Origin: Enterococcus saigonensis
Lineage (GTDB): Bacteria > Bacillota > Bacilli > Lactobacillales > Enterococcaceae
Direction of reading: 5' to 3'
Length of the DNA: 64,000 nt
NCBI RefSeq assembly: GCF_011397115.1
Contig: NZ_AP022822.1
Location: 2,150,001 to 2,214,000, forward strand
Part shown: piece by piece, positions 44,866 through 53,852 of the stretch
Numbering within the stretch: the stretch's first letter is position 1
Layout of the letters: each line of letters begins with the position of its first letter
Made by a program: the position numbers and the translations under genes
The notes under the pieces: generated by a model
What the model was told of the DNA's origin: nothing
The model's input: only the letters and a program-made list of their open reading frames with translations
Database searches by the model: none

Positions 44866-46005
44866 CTATGCCAATCCGTGACGTTCTTTGTAATTTTGAC
44901 CAATTTTATCTGCCACAATCAACGCGTTAGCTACTTCTTCTGCGACGATTGGAAACGGCATCGAATGAATTGATTCTTCAGGAATACATGCAATATTGGC
45001 AACTGCCATCGCCTCATCAAACGTAATCGTTTCAACACCCAAATCAGCCAATGTTAACGGCAACCCAACAGAAGCACTAAAATCCATTACAGCTTCTAAT
45101 TCTTCTTTGTTCGCATCTTCTAAAACTAATTGAACAATCGTCGCAAAAGCAACTTTTTCACCATGTAAGTAACCATGAGCGCCTGGTAAAACAGTCATCC
45201 CATTGTGAATCGCATGTGCAGCTGCTAACCCGCCACTTTCAAAACCAAGGCCAGAAAGTAAAATATTGGTTTCAACAATTTTATTTAAAGATTCTGTTAC
45301 TAAATTACTATCCGCTGCAATTTTGGCTTTTAATCCATCTTCTTGTAAATGCGTCCAACATAATTTAGCCATTGCTAATGCAGCATAAGTCCCTGCTGCA
45401 TTGGGAGTTAATCCTTCTCTTGATCCCATTGGCAAACTAGCATTTACGCGTGAATATGAATTATGCGTTGCTCTAGCTTCAAAATAAGTAGACAAAGCAT
45501 CACCCATTCCCGCAACTAAAAAACGAGTTGGTGCTTTTGCGATTACTGTAGTATCTACTAAAACAACACTTGGACTTTGTTTGAAGTAAGCATAATCATC
45601 AAAAGAACCATCTTCATGATATAAAACAGCTGAGTGAGATGTTGGCGCGTCTGTAGCTGCAATCGTAGGTACAATAATTAGATGTTCCCCTTCTGCAACG
45701 ACTTTCGAGGCATCGATTGCTTTACCGCCACCTAGTCCAATAATGGCATCAGTATGATTTTCTTTTGCTACAGCTTGTAGTCGTCTTGTTTCCGCACGAG
45801 TAACTTCTCCATTAAAACCGCCTTCTACAAATGTAATATTGAATTTTTTAGTCGTTTCGTCTAATTGCGGTTTAACCCGTTTGACATCTTCTGGATTTGC
45901 GATTAGTAAAGCTGATTTGCCGAATGTTTGGACAAAATACCCTAAATTAAGTAATTCATTTTCTCCTTGAACATATTTTGTTGGTAAGATTAATGCTTTT
46001 CTCAT
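44866..46005 (-). CDS. gldA: Glycerol dehydrogenase
   Basis: 379 residues, group III zinc/iron dehydrogenase. It oxidises glycerol to dihydroxyacetone with NAD+. NAD-binding GLGGGKAIDASK near 92; PTIAATDAPTSHSAVLYHEDG; metal ligands in AGMGDALSTYFEAR (Asp), HAIHNGMTVLPGAHGYLHGEKVAFA (His). First gene of gldA-dhaM-dhaK-dhaL-dhaT, the fermentative glycerol route of enterococci. AAGGAGG precedes the ATG. Transcription is presumably governed by the divergent PocR/AraC protein and by carbon catabolite repression at sites in the shared gap. Confidence 0.96.
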   Translation of the reverse strand: MRKALILPTKYVQGENELLNLGYFVQTFGKSALLIANPEDVKRVKPQLDETTKKFNITFVEGGFNGEVTRAETRRLQAVAKENHTDAIIGLGGGKAIDASKVVAEGEHLIIVPTIAATDAPTSHSAVLYHEDGSFDDYAYFKQSPSVVLVDTTVIAKAPTRFLVAGMGDALSTYFEARATHNSYSRVNASLPMGSREGLTPNAAGTYAALAMAKLCWTHLQEDGLKAKIAADSNLVTESLNKIVETNILLSGLGFESGGLAAAHAIHNGMTVLPGAHGYLHGEKVAFATIVQLVLEDANKEELEAVMDFSASVGLPLTLADLGVETITFDEAMAVANIACIPEESIHSMPFPIVAEEVANALIVADKIGQNYKERHGLA

Positions 46006-46104
46006 GATGAATTCCTCCTTGTTAACTGTAGTTGTACTAATTTATAAATTGGGAGTTGAAGATAGTCTAAATCTGACGATCTCTTTCTTCTCTACGTCCC
46101 TAAT

Positions 46105-46152
46105 AATAACCGCTTACATTCAAAAGGACACGGGATTTTGACAGCGCTTTCT
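46105..46152. promoter_or_regulatory. Two candidate cre (CcpA) sites between gldA and the PocR-like gene
   Basis: TGACAGCGCTTTCT at 46139-46152 fits the cre consensus TGWAARCGYTWNCW at 13 of 14 positions. AATAACCGCTTACA at 46105-46118 (TGTAAGCGGTTATT on the other strand) fits less well. They lie in the 235-base divergent gap, as expected for glucose repression of glycerol genes. Confidence 0.5.
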
Positions 46153-46240
46153 TTTAAATTTTAATTGAACTTTTTTGCGAAATAGTAATTATTTGTCATC
46201 AAGAAAAAAAGTTCTATAATGAAGTTAAAGGAGGAAAGGT

Positions 46241-47260
46241 ATGCGCGCGCAATTTGAAATTGAGAGAGTTTTAGATTTAGAAAAATGGGAGCGGCTTCAA
46301 GAAAGCATTGCTATTGCTACTCATTTAGCCATTATCTTGGTTGATTACCGGGGAAAACCTATTACAAAACATAGTCAAGTAAAATCTTTTTGTAACTTAG
46401 CACGCAATCATCCTGAACTAGCTCAGTTTTGTGAAAAATGCGATGCTCGTGGCGGGTTAGAAGCTGTCCGTACCGGGGAACCTTTTATTTATCGTTGTCA
46501 TTTTGATATTATTGATTTGGCAATTCCAATTATGGTGGATAACAATTACGTAGGTGCTATTATGGCAGGAGAAATTTTACTCGATGAGGATCAAGAAGAA
46601 TTTGAACAAATTTTGAATTTAGATACCCGCGCAGATGTCGTCGCCTTTAAAGCCGAACATCAGTCTTTAATTGATGCTTATCCTCATTTTAGTTTAGCAG
46701 ACTTAAATAACGCTGCTAGTATGTTGGAACAACTAAGTGAATATATCGTCACCGAGGCCATAAAAAAAGATTACCTAATTAAAGCCTATCAACAAACCTT
46801 ACGCCTAACAAAACGTCCCGCTAATTTTCCTATTGTGGAAAACAAAGAACCTATCGATTTATCTTTCATTCAAGAAGATATCCGCCAATCTGTTTTAGAA
46901 AAACGTTTAAGTCAAACTAGTGGCATCTATCAAGCTAAAAACAAAATACTCCAACCTGCTGTTGATGCTGTCTTTGTAAATAAAGGTAGTCATGTAGATT
47001 TGCCGACCTTGGCACAATTAATAAATTTAAGTCCTAGTCATTTAAGTCGGCTTTTAAAAGAAGAATTTGGTGAACCGTTTAGTCAAATCTATAGTAAACT
47101 AAAAATCTATTGGGCTGAAGAATTACTAAAAGATACCGATTTAACAATTAGCGAAATTAGTGAGGAGCTCGGTTATATTGAGCCCAGCTATTTTATTCGC
47201 TCGTTTAAAAAAATTAAAGGTTTGACTCCCTTAAAATGGCGTCAACAAAATCGTCGCTAA
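46241..47260 (+). CDS. PocR-domain AraC-family transcriptional regulator
   Basis: 339 residues. The N-terminal PocR ligand-binding domain (about 8-165) contains a Cys-rich patch: SFCNLAR, FCEKCDARGG and YRCHFDIIDLAIPI. The C-terminal AraC DNA-binding domain (about 240-338) has two helix-turn-helix units, LPTLAQLINLSPSHLSRLLKEEF and ISEISEELGYIEPSYFIRSFKK. PocR regulates propanediol/cobalamin genes in Salmonella, and relatives sense small diols or glycerol products. Divergent from gldA-dhaMKLT, it is almost certainly the activator of that operon. GGAGG precedes the ATG. Confidence 0.9.
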   Translation: MRAQFEIERVLDLEKWERLQESIAIATHLAIILVDYRGKPITKHSQVKSFCNLARNHPELAQFCEKCDARGGLEAVRTGEPFIYRCHFDIIDLAIPIMVDNNYVGAIMAGEILLDEDQEEFEQILNLDTRADVVAFKAEHQSLIDAYPHFSLADLNNAASMLEQLSEYIVTEAIKKDYLIKAYQQTLRLTKRPANFPIVENKEPIDLSFIQEDIRQSVLEKRLSQTSGIYQAKNKILQPAVDAVFVNKGSHVDLPTLAQLINLSPSHLSRLLKEEFGEPFSQIYSKLKIYWAEELLKDTDLTISEISEELGYIEPSYFIRSFKKIKGLTPLKWRQQNRR

Positions 47261-47283
47261 ATGATACAGCTAACTTGATAAGA

Positions 47284-47358
47284 AAAAACAACACCAATTG
47301 TGCTACTGCAAGAAGTCTCTTTCAAAGACTCAGCTTCCACAATTGATGTTGTTTTTTT
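47284..47358. terminator. Bidirectional terminator between PocR-like gene and quinone oxidoreductase
   Basis: AAACAACA...CAATTGTG (47286-47302) pairs with CACAATTG...TGTTGTTT (47338-47354), with an inner AGTCT/AGACT hairpin and T7. It overlaps the end of the minus-strand gene by 2 bases. Confidence 0.8.
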
Positions 47359-48298
47359 ATTCATTAATTAAAACAATTTTTCCCACTGCATGATGAGTTG
47401 CGCTTAGCTCGTGGGCAGATTTCACCCCCGCAGCTGTTAGCGGAAATTTGGCTCCAATGATACTTTTTAATTGCCCTGCTTGCATCATTTTTGCTAATTT
47501 AGTCAATTCTTCACCATTTGGCTCTAACCAAATAGCTTGTGCAGCAATATTTTTAGCTATCATTAAATCCGGGTTACTAATAGCTAACACTGAGATTAAG
47601 CGTCCGTTGCTCTTAAGCGATTGAACGCTATCTTCTTGAACTGTTCCACCCATTGTATCTAATACCAAGTCCATGTCAGAAAAAACTTCGGCAAAATTTT
47701 CATCGTGGTAATCAATTACTTTCTCTGCGCCCAGTTGATAGAGGAGCTCATGGTTTTTTTTACTAGCAGTGGTATATACTTTTGCGCCATATGCTTTAGC
47801 CAATTGAACTGCATACGTTCCGACCCCGCCAGCACCAGCGTGAATCAAAACTTTTTCATCTTTTTGTAAATGACCGTGATCAAACAAGCCTTGGTAAGCT
47901 GTCAAAGCTGCTAAAGGAACAGCTGCAGCATCCTCAAAAGAAACATTCGCGGGAATTTCAGCTAAAAGTGTAGTATCCACAATGGTGTAATCAGCATAAG
48001 TTCCAAAGCGTGTCGTGGCAGGGCGGGCAAAAACACGATCTCCTACTTTCCAGTCTGTAACGCCTTCTCCAACAGATGTGATAATTCCAGCCACATCCCA
48101 GCCTAAAATAATTGGAAACTCCCAATCAAACATCTGTTTCAAATAGCCTTCTCGCAATTTCCAATCAATTGGATTAATTGACGTTGCTTTAACTTGAACT
48201 AAAACTTGATTTGCTTTTAAATTGGGTAAGTTAACGACTTCTTCATCTAAACCTTCACTACTACCATACTGATTAATCGTAATGGCACGTGTATTCAT
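47357..48298 (-). CDS. Zinc-free NADP-dependent alcohol dehydrogenase/quinone oxidoreductase (MDR family)
   Basis: 313 residues, medium-chain reductase of the quinone-oxidoreductase type. N-terminal GroES-like fold with SINPIDWKLREGYL and GWDVAGIITSVGEGVTDWKVGDRV; Rossmann motif HAGAGGVGTYAVQLAKAYGA near 152. No zinc-binding cysteines are present. It reduces quinones or alpha,beta-unsaturated carbonyls. It lies 15 bases after the ohr gene and is likely cotranscribed, so OhrR would control both in answer to organic peroxide and the aldehydes that follow from it. Confidence 0.9.
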   Translation of the reverse strand: MNTRAITINQYGSSEGLDEEVVNLPNLKANQVLVQVKATSINPIDWKLREGYLKQMFDWEFPIILGWDVAGIITSVGEGVTDWKVGDRVFARPATTRFGTYADYTIVDTTLLAEIPANVSFEDAAAVPLAALTAYQGLFDHGHLQKDEKVLIHAGAGGVGTYAVQLAKAYGAKVYTTASKKNHELLYQLGAEKVIDYHDENFAEVFSDMDLVLDTMGGTVQEDSVQSLKSNGRLISVLAISNPDLMIAKNIAAQAIWLEPNGEELTKLAKMMQAGQLKSIIGAKFPLTAAGVKSAHELSATHHAVGKIVLINE

Positions 48299-48313
48299 AG
48301 TTTTCTCTCCTTG

Positions 48314-48727
48314 TTAAAAAGCTTTAATTTCTACTTTAATATTTCCTTTTGTCGCACGAGAATATGGGCAAACTTCATGAGCTTCTTGTAACAATTCCAT
48401 TGTTTCTTCAATTGTTGCATTTGCAATGTGCCCAGTGATTTCAACGCTTAATTGTACATCAGGTAACTCCGTTTGGCTTAAATTATACAAAGATACTGTT
48501 ACTTCAATAGTAGATTCCCCTTCAAAACCCGCTTGCTCTTTAATATAAGACAGCGCACTATTAAAACACGCACTATAGCCAGCAGCAAAAAGTTGTTCTG
48601 GATTTGTTGCACCTTCTTCTTTGCTACCAGGAGGTAAAATATTTAAAGCAAATGTGTGGTCAGGAGAATGAACTTCTCCTGATCTACCCCCAGTATTAAT
48701 CATTTTGGTCGTATAAATTCTTTTCAT
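48314..48727 (-). CDS. ohr: Organic hydroperoxide resistance protein (Ohr/OsmC family)
   Basis: 137 residues from the ATG at 48727, which has GAGGGGG before it; the 9-codon longer frame has no such site. Ohr reduces organic and fatty-acid hydroperoxides in the cytoplasm with two cysteines, Cys54 (GYSACFNSAL) and Cys120 (HEVCPYSRAT), both present. GGRSGEVHSPDHTFALNILPPG at the N terminus is typical of Ohr rather than OsmC. Its promoter lies under the OhrR palindrome. Confidence 0.96.
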   Translation of the reverse strand: MKRIYTTKMINTGGRSGEVHSPDHTFALNILPPGSKEEGATNPEQLFAAGYSACFNSALSYIKEQAGFEGESTIEVTVSLYNLSQTELPDVQLSVEITGHIANATIEETMELLQEAHEVCPYSRATKGNIKVEIKAF

Positions 48728-48749
48728 CTTATCCCCCTCTTTCTTAGCG

Positions 48750-48809
48750 TACAATTAAATTGTATACAATTTAATTGTATTTGACAAAAATTTGAATTCT
48801 GCTTAGACT
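48750..48809. promoter_or_regulatory. OhrR operator with divergent ohr and ohrR promoters
   Basis: A perfect 30-bp palindrome at 48750-48779 (arms TACAATTAAATTGTA and its complement) equals the classical OhrR site. The ohr promoter is TTGTCA (48787-48782), 17 bases, TACAAT (48764-48759) on the minus strand, inside the palindrome. The ohrR promoter is TTGACA (48781-48786), 17 bases, TAGACT (48804-48809) on the plus strand, just beside it. One dimer could thus shut both. Confidence 0.92.
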
Positions 48810-48836
48810 AAAAGAAAGCAAAAGGACGTGAAAAAT

Positions 48837-49256
48837 TTGACGGAAGATTTTTTAACAAAAGAACTTTGTTTCCAACTTTATGTCGCCTCAAAAGAAATAA
48901 TACGTCTGTATAAACCCTTTTTAGCTGAATTAGACTTAACTTATACTAGCTTTATTGCATTATTGGCAATTGAAGACAATATGAGTGTTAAATATTTAGG
49001 CGAAAAATTATTTTTAGATTCTGGGACTTTAAGTCCACTTTTAAAAAAGATGGAACACCAGGGATTATTACACCGTACTCGGTCTGAAACAGATGAACGC
49101 CTTTTAAAAATTGATTTAACGCAAAAAGGACAGACAGTGAAAGCGCAGTTACCGGCAATTTCAAAAAAAATTTATCACGATCTCAAAACTCGGAATCCCA
49201 ATGTTGACTATCCTCAGTTGATGCATTTCTTGTATCAATTAAATTTAGCTTTTTAA
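48837..49256 (+). CDS. ohrR: MarR-family organic peroxide sensor/repressor OhrR
   Basis: 139 residues from a TTG at 48837, chosen because AAAGGA ends 10 bases before it; a GTG at 48828 lies only one base from that site. The redox-sensing cysteine is kept (Cys11, ELCFQLYVASKEIIRLYKP), followed by LTYTSFIALLAI and the winged helix with FLDSGTLSPLLKKMEHQGLL and SETDERLLKIDLTQKG. It has no further Cys, so it should be of the one-cysteine type that is inactivated by mixed disulfide formation. It represses ohr and itself from the palindrome upstream. Confidence 0.93.
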   Translation: MTEDFLTKELCFQLYVASKEIIRLYKPFLAELDLTYTSFIALLAIEDNMSVKYLGEKLFLDSGTLSPLLKKMEHQGLLHRTRSETDERLLKIDLTQKGQTVKAQLPAISKKIYHDLKTRNPNVDYPQLMHFLYQLNLAF

Positions 49257-49260
49257 ACTA

Positions 49261-49314
49261 AAAAACTTCTGACAGTTTCTTGTTACATAAGAGACTGTGT
49301 CAGAAGTTTTTTTA
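49261..49314. terminator. Bidirectional terminator between ohrR and leuD
   Basis: AAAAACTTCTGACAGT (49261-49276) pairs with the region ending TGTCAGAAGTTTTT (49298-49311), with inner pairing and T7 on the plus strand. Confidence 0.85.
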
Positions 49315-49905
49315 TTATTGCCAATAAATGGGAACTCTTTCGTTTTCGTATTGACTAATCAAGGTCTCAGCTTCTAAGGTACTATCAATTTCATCTAAAC
49401 CATTCACCAATTTATTTTTCCATGCCGCATCAATAGTGAATAAAAATGTAGTCTCTTTAGTTTTCACAACTTGATTTGGTAAATCAATCGTAATTTCTGT
49501 CTTTGGCGGTAACGCGGCTAATTTTTCGCGCGCTATTTTATTTAAAACAATTGGTAATAGACCATTTTTTGTGGCATTCATGTAAAAAATATCGCTAAAA
49601 CTGCCGGCAATTACTGCTTTAAATCCATAATCCATTAAAGCCCACGCAGCATGTTCGCGAGAAGAACCAGAACCAAAATTATCTCCTGAAATTAAAATCG
49701 TAGCATTCTGATAGTGAGGAAAATTTAAAACAAATTCAGGATTGAGACGACGATTTGATAAATAGCGCCAATCATCAAAAAGAAACTGTCCAAAGCCTTT
49801 TTTATCGACACGTTTCAAATACGCTTTTGGAATAATTTGATCGGTATCCACATTGTCATTTAGGAATGGAACGAGCATCCCTGTATAGATTTTAAATGAT
49901 TCCAT
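49315..49905 (-). CDS. leuD: 3-Isopropylmalate dehydratase small subunit
   Basis: 196 residues from the ATG at 49905, whose A is also part of the leuC stop (TGATG), so translation is coupled. Family motifs: PFLNDNVDTDQIIPKAYLKR near 14 and ISGDNFGSGSSREHAAWAL near 70. With LeuC it isomerises 2-isopropylmalate to 3-isopropylmalate. The small subunit looks intact, but its partner gene is broken, so it probably has no working enzyme to join. A longer upstream frame overlapping leuC is a shadow. Confidence 0.95.
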   Translation of the reverse strand: MESFKIYTGMLVPFLNDNVDTDQIIPKAYLKRVDKKGFGQFLFDDWRYLSNRRLNPEFVLNFPHYQNATILISGDNFGSGSSREHAAWALMDYGFKAVIAGSFSDIFYMNATKNGLLPIVLNKIAREKLAALPPKTEITIDLPNQVVKTKETTFLFTIDAAWKNKLVNGLDEIDSTLEAETLISQYENERVPIYWQ

Positions 49906-51132
49906 CAACAAATCGCCCCTTTCACAATTTTTCTCACATCGACGAAAGTGCCGTTTAAGGCAGCGGCAGCAGCCATAGCTGGGCTGCACAAATGCGTTCG
50001 GGAATTCTTCCCTTGACGGCCAACAAAGTTGCGATTAGATGTAGAAGCACAGTGGACAAACTCTGGAACTTTATCTGGGTTCATCCCCAAGCACATGGAA
50101 CATCCTGGTTCTCGCCATTCAAATCCGGCTGCTTTAAAAACCTCATCCAATCCTAATTTTTCAGCCTCTTTTTTTACTGGTCGTGAACCTGGGACAACAA
50201 TTCCGGTAACGTCTGCTTTAATTTTTTTGCCTGCGACAATTTTAGCAGCCTCTTGTAAATCTGAAAGCCGGCCATTGGTACAAGAGCCAATAAAAACATA
50301 TTTAATTGGAATATCATTAGGGGCTTGTCCCGGTTTCAAATTCATGTAGTCATAAGCTAACGCATCATTATGATCTTTAATTGCAGGAAATCTTTCTTCA
50401 ACAGAAATTCCCATCTCCGGGTTAGTGCCCCAGGTAATATACGGTGCTAAATTTTTTGCATCCAATTCTAATAATGCATCAAACTTTGCGTCTTCATCAG
50501 TGTAAAGTTTCTGCCAATCTTGAACTGCTGCTGTCCGATTTTCAGGTGCATATTTACGGTTTAAGACATAGTCAAACGTCTTTTGATCCGGAGCTATCAT
50601 CCCCATTTTAGCTCCACCTTCAATTGCCATATTACAAATTGTCATGCGTTCTTCCATCGATAAATTTGTAATTGTATCTCCAAAAAATTCCACAGCATAT
50701 CCAACACCAAAATCCGTACCATATTTAGCAATCAAAGCTAAGATAATATCTTTGGCATAAACGCCTAGTTGTAGTTGACCCGTCACTTTAATCCCCATAC
50801 GTTTTGGCTTTTTTTGCCAAATTGTTTGAGTAGCAAAAACATGTTCCACCTCACTTGTACCAATCCCAAAAGCAATTGCACCAAAAGCTCCATGAGTCGC
50901 TGTATGGGAATCACCACAAACAATTACTTTTCCCGGTTGTGTCAATCCCATTTCAGGTCCCACCATATGCACAATTCCTTGATTTTTTGACCCATTGTCG
51001 CAAGCCTTCAAAAGCTTGCGGTGAAGTGACTTCATGAATTAATTGTAAATCTACATATAATAGTTGGGCGCCTCCTTCTTCTCCTGTAATTACATGGCGT
51101 TCCCAAACTTTATCAAAAAGTGTTTTTCCCAT
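49905..51132 (-). pseudogene. leuC: 3-Isopropylmalate dehydratase large subunit, broken by internal deletion and frame change
   Basis: The ATG at 51132 has AGGAGG before it. The frame reads GKTLFDKVWERHVI ... HEVTSPQAFEGLR and then loses homology, stopping at 50953. Normal LeuC sequence resumes in another frame at NGSKNQGIVHMVGPEMG and runs to the stop at 49905 with all later motifs (CGDSHTATHGAFGA, FIGSCTNGRL, and the Fe-S cysteines in GCSMCLGMN). Between EGLR and NGSKNQG an intact LeuC has about 55 more residues, including the HNVPT region near the active site. Total length is 1,228 bases against about 1,400 expected, and not a multiple of three. The junction lies near 50994-51003. Confidence 0.9.
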
Positions 51133-51189
51133 CTTTTTCCTCCTGCTAACGTCACTTGCTTGTCTTTTCATTTTTAAATCTCTATCGAT

Positions 51190-52242
51190 TTATGCTTTAA
51201 TTTTATTAATCACAGCTGCAGTAAATTCCGTTGTTTTGGCATTACCGCCTAGATCAGCCGTAACAATTCCCTCATTTATAACAGCAAAAACTGCCGCTTC
51301 AATTGCTTGAGCCATTTTTTCTTCATTAAAACTTTGTCGCAGCATCAAAGCCGCAGATAAAATCATTGAAGCTGGATTGGCAATATTTTGTCCGGCAATA
51401 TCTGGCGCTGAACCGTGGATTGGTTCGTATAAAGAAACACCTTTTTCACTATGACTCGCACTTGGCAATACACCTAATGTCCCTGGTAAAACGGAAGCTT
51501 CATCACTTAAAATATCCCCAAATAAATTTTCGGTGACGATTACATCAAATGTTGTTGGTTGTTGCACAATTCGCATCGCACAAGAATCAACTAATTGATG
51601 CTCTAATGTACAATCGGGATATTCTTTTGAAACTGCCGTCACAACTTTGCGCCATAATTTGCTTGTAGCCAAAACATTGGCTTTATCTACTGACGTAACT
51701 TTTTTATTCCGATTTTGTGCGATTTGAAATGCCTGATGAGCAATTCGTGTAATTTCTGTTTCTGTATAATAACAAGTATCAAAAGCCGCTGTTTTTTGTA
51801 GCTCTCTTGGTTTTCCAAAATATATTCCACTGGTTAATTCTCTAACAACGATAAAATCTGTACCTTTAACAATTTCTTTTTTAATAGGTGATAACGCTAA
51901 TAAAGCATCTGGTACGCTAATAGGGCGAATATTGGCAAACAAATTTAGCGCTTTTCGTAAAGCTAGGAGACCTTGTTCAGGCGTTTGTTCAGCCTTCTCC
52001 CACGATGAATTCACGCCACCACCGATAGCCCCTAATAAAATTGCATCAGCGTTTTGACAAGAGGCTAATGTTTTTGAGGGCAATCCTTTACCACTATCTT
52101 CAATTCCTGCACCCCCAAAAGGTTGTGAATCAAATTGAAATTCTTGCTCGTATTTGGGTGCAGCAGCTTGTAATACTGCAATGGCGCTATTCATAATTTC
52201 TGGCCCAATTCCATCTCCTGCTAAAACCGTAATTTTTTTCAT
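51190..52242 (-). CDS. leuB: 3-Isopropylmalate dehydrogenase
   Basis: 350 residues from the ATG at 52242 with AAGGGG before it. Beta-decarboxylating dehydrogenase: LAGDGIGPEIM at the N terminus, LLGAIGGG, substrate-binding VVRELTSGIYFGKPR, SVDKANVLATSKLWR, the Mg/NAD block VTENLFGDILSDEASVLPGTLGVLPSAS, and EPIHGSAPDIAGQNIANP. It oxidises 3-isopropylmalate to 2-oxoisocaproate precursor with NAD+. The reading frame is complete. It lies between leuA (9-base spacing to the longer frame) and the broken leuC. Confidence 0.96.
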   Translation of the reverse strand: MKKITVLAGDGIGPEIMNSAIAVLQAAAPKYEQEFQFDSQPFGGAGIEDSGKGLPSKTLASCQNADAILLGAIGGGVNSSWEKAEQTPEQGLLALRKALNLFANIRPISVPDALLALSPIKKEIVKGTDFIVVRELTSGIYFGKPRELQKTAAFDTCYYTETEITRIAHQAFQIAQNRNKKVTSVDKANVLATSKLWRKVVTAVSKEYPDCTLEHQLVDSCAMRIVQQPTTFDVIVTENLFGDILSDEASVLPGTLGVLPSASHSEKGVSLYEPIHGSAPDIAGQNIANPASMILSAALMLRQSFNEEKMAQAIEAAVFAVINEGIVTADLGGNAKTTEFTAAVINKIKA

Positions 52243-52272
52243 CTCATGACCCCTTATTCTCACTTTTTTATC

Positions 52273-53790
52273 TCACGTTGAAAGACGCTTCAAGTTACTA
52301 CTAGCTTGAACATATGCTTTAGCCGACGCTTCTAGAACATCAAAATCAATCCCAATTCCATTAATTTGTTTTTTTGTATTAGGACATTCTATTACAACCC
52401 GTACTTCTGCTTGCGCATCTTCTCCAGCAGTCAATGCTGTAATGTCATAGCTAATTAGAACCGGTTGTTGTTCAAAAATCTGATCAATTGAATTATAAAT
52501 TGCTTGAATACTACCAGAGCCTATAGCTGAAGCAATTTTCGTCTGACCTTCTTGGCTCTTAACCGAGACAATTGCACCTTGATGGCCATTGGAAACATAT
52601 TGCAGTTGAACGCCGGCTAAATGAAGCGATGTTTCAGCTTGACGTACTTGATCAACTACTAAGGCTACCAAATCGTCATCGGAAATTTGCTTTTTCTTAT
52701 CTGCTAAATTTTTAAAACGTTTAAAAAGAGGTTCAGCCTCTTTTTCAGACAAGTCGTAACCTAATTCCTTCATTTTGGTTACAAACGCGTGGCGGCCAGA
52801 AAGTTTTCCCAGCGGCAAAGAGTTCGTTTTTACCCCCACTAATTGTGGTGTAATAATTTCATAGGTTTCTGGATTTTTTAAAACGCCATCTTGGTGAATA
52901 CCCGACTCGTGAGCATAAGCATTGCCTCCAATAATCGCTTTGTTGCGCGGTACAGAAATACCGGAAAGACGGGAAATTATATCACTTGTTCGCTTTGTTT
53001 CGTGTAATTGAATGTTGCTTTCATATTGATAAAAGTCACGGCGGATGTGTAAAGCTACAGCAACTTCTTCTAACGCTGTATTTCCTGCCCGTTCACCAAT
53101 CCCACCTATCGTTCCTTCAATCCGGTTGGCACCATTCTCAATTGCCGCTAATGCATTCGCCGTAGCCATGCCTAAATCGTCATGACAATGAGAAGAAAAA
53201 ATAATGTCTTCTTTACTTTGAATATTTGCCAATAAGAATTTGAACAACCCTCCGTATTCAGTCGGATTGGAATAGCCCACAGTATCAGGAATATTGATGA
53301 TTGTAGCGCCAGCATCAATTGCTGTTTGAACCGCTTGTAATAAAAATTCTCTTCTCGTGCGGGTAGCATCTTCTGGTGAAAACTGAACTTGCGTAAATTT
53401 CTCTTTTGCATAACGCACATGTTCTTTGATGGCAAGTAATACTTCTCTTTCAGTCATTTTTAATTTGTACTGCATGTGTACATCACTTGTGGCCAAAAAA
53501 ACGTGTATCTGAGGAAATTTAGCAGATTGTAGTGCCTCATAAGCACGATCAATATCTTTTTTTTGACAACGGGCTAATCCGGCGACCGTCATTGTAGTTG
53601 CTACTTTTGCAATTGCTCTTACAGCCTCAAAATCTCCCACTGAGGCAATAGGAAAACCAGCTTCAATTATATCAATGCCTAATTTTTCCAATTGTAAAGC
53701 AATCTGTACTTTTTCTTTGGTATTGAAATTAACGCCGGGGGTTTGTTCGCCATCCCGTAAAGTTGTGTCAAAAAACTGAATTTTGCGCAT
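52273..53790 (-). CDS. leuA: 2-Isopropylmalate synthase
   Basis: 505 residues, full length with both parts: the catalytic barrel (1-270; FFDTTLRDGEQTPG, SSHCHDDLGMATANALAAIENGANRIEGTIGGIGERAGN region with HxH metal site) and the C-terminal regulatory domain (about 390-500), where leucine inhibits the enzyme. It condenses 2-oxoisovalerate and acetyl-CoA as the first step to leucine. AAGGAGG stands before the ATG. First structural gene of leuABCD; expression should depend on the leader peptide and CodY-like box upstream. Confidence 0.96.
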   Translation of the reverse strand: MRKIQFFDTTLRDGEQTPGVNFNTKEKVQIALQLEKLGIDIIEAGFPIASVGDFEAVRAIAKVATTMTVAGLARCQKKDIDRAYEALQSAKFPQIHVFLATSDVHMQYKLKMTEREVLLAIKEHVRYAKEKFTQVQFSPEDATRTRREFLLQAVQTAIDAGATIINIPDTVGYSNPTEYGGLFKFLLANIQSKEDIIFSSHCHDDLGMATANALAAIENGANRIEGTIGGIGERAGNTALEEVAVALHIRRDFYQYESNIQLHETKRTSDIISRLSGISVPRNKAIIGGNAYAHESGIHQDGVLKNPETYEIITPQLVGVKTNSLPLGKLSGRHAFVTKMKELGYDLSEKEAEPLFKRFKNLADKKKQISDDDLVALVVDQVRQAETSLHLAGVQLQYVSNGHQGAIVSVKSQEGQTKIASAIGSGSIQAIYNSIDQIFEQQPVLISYDITALTAGEDAQAEVRVVIECPNTKKQINGIGIDFDVLEASAKAYVQASSNLKRLST

Positions 53791-53852
53791 GAAATTTCCT
53801 CCTTGTTTAGATACTGTATTTATAACGCCGTCGTCTTTTCAAAAAAATTTAC

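Noticed and set aside
49905..51171. Programmed frameshifting in leuC
   Set aside because: The two halves are not contiguous in the family alignment: about 55 residues are missing, so a ribosomal frameshift could not make a normal product.
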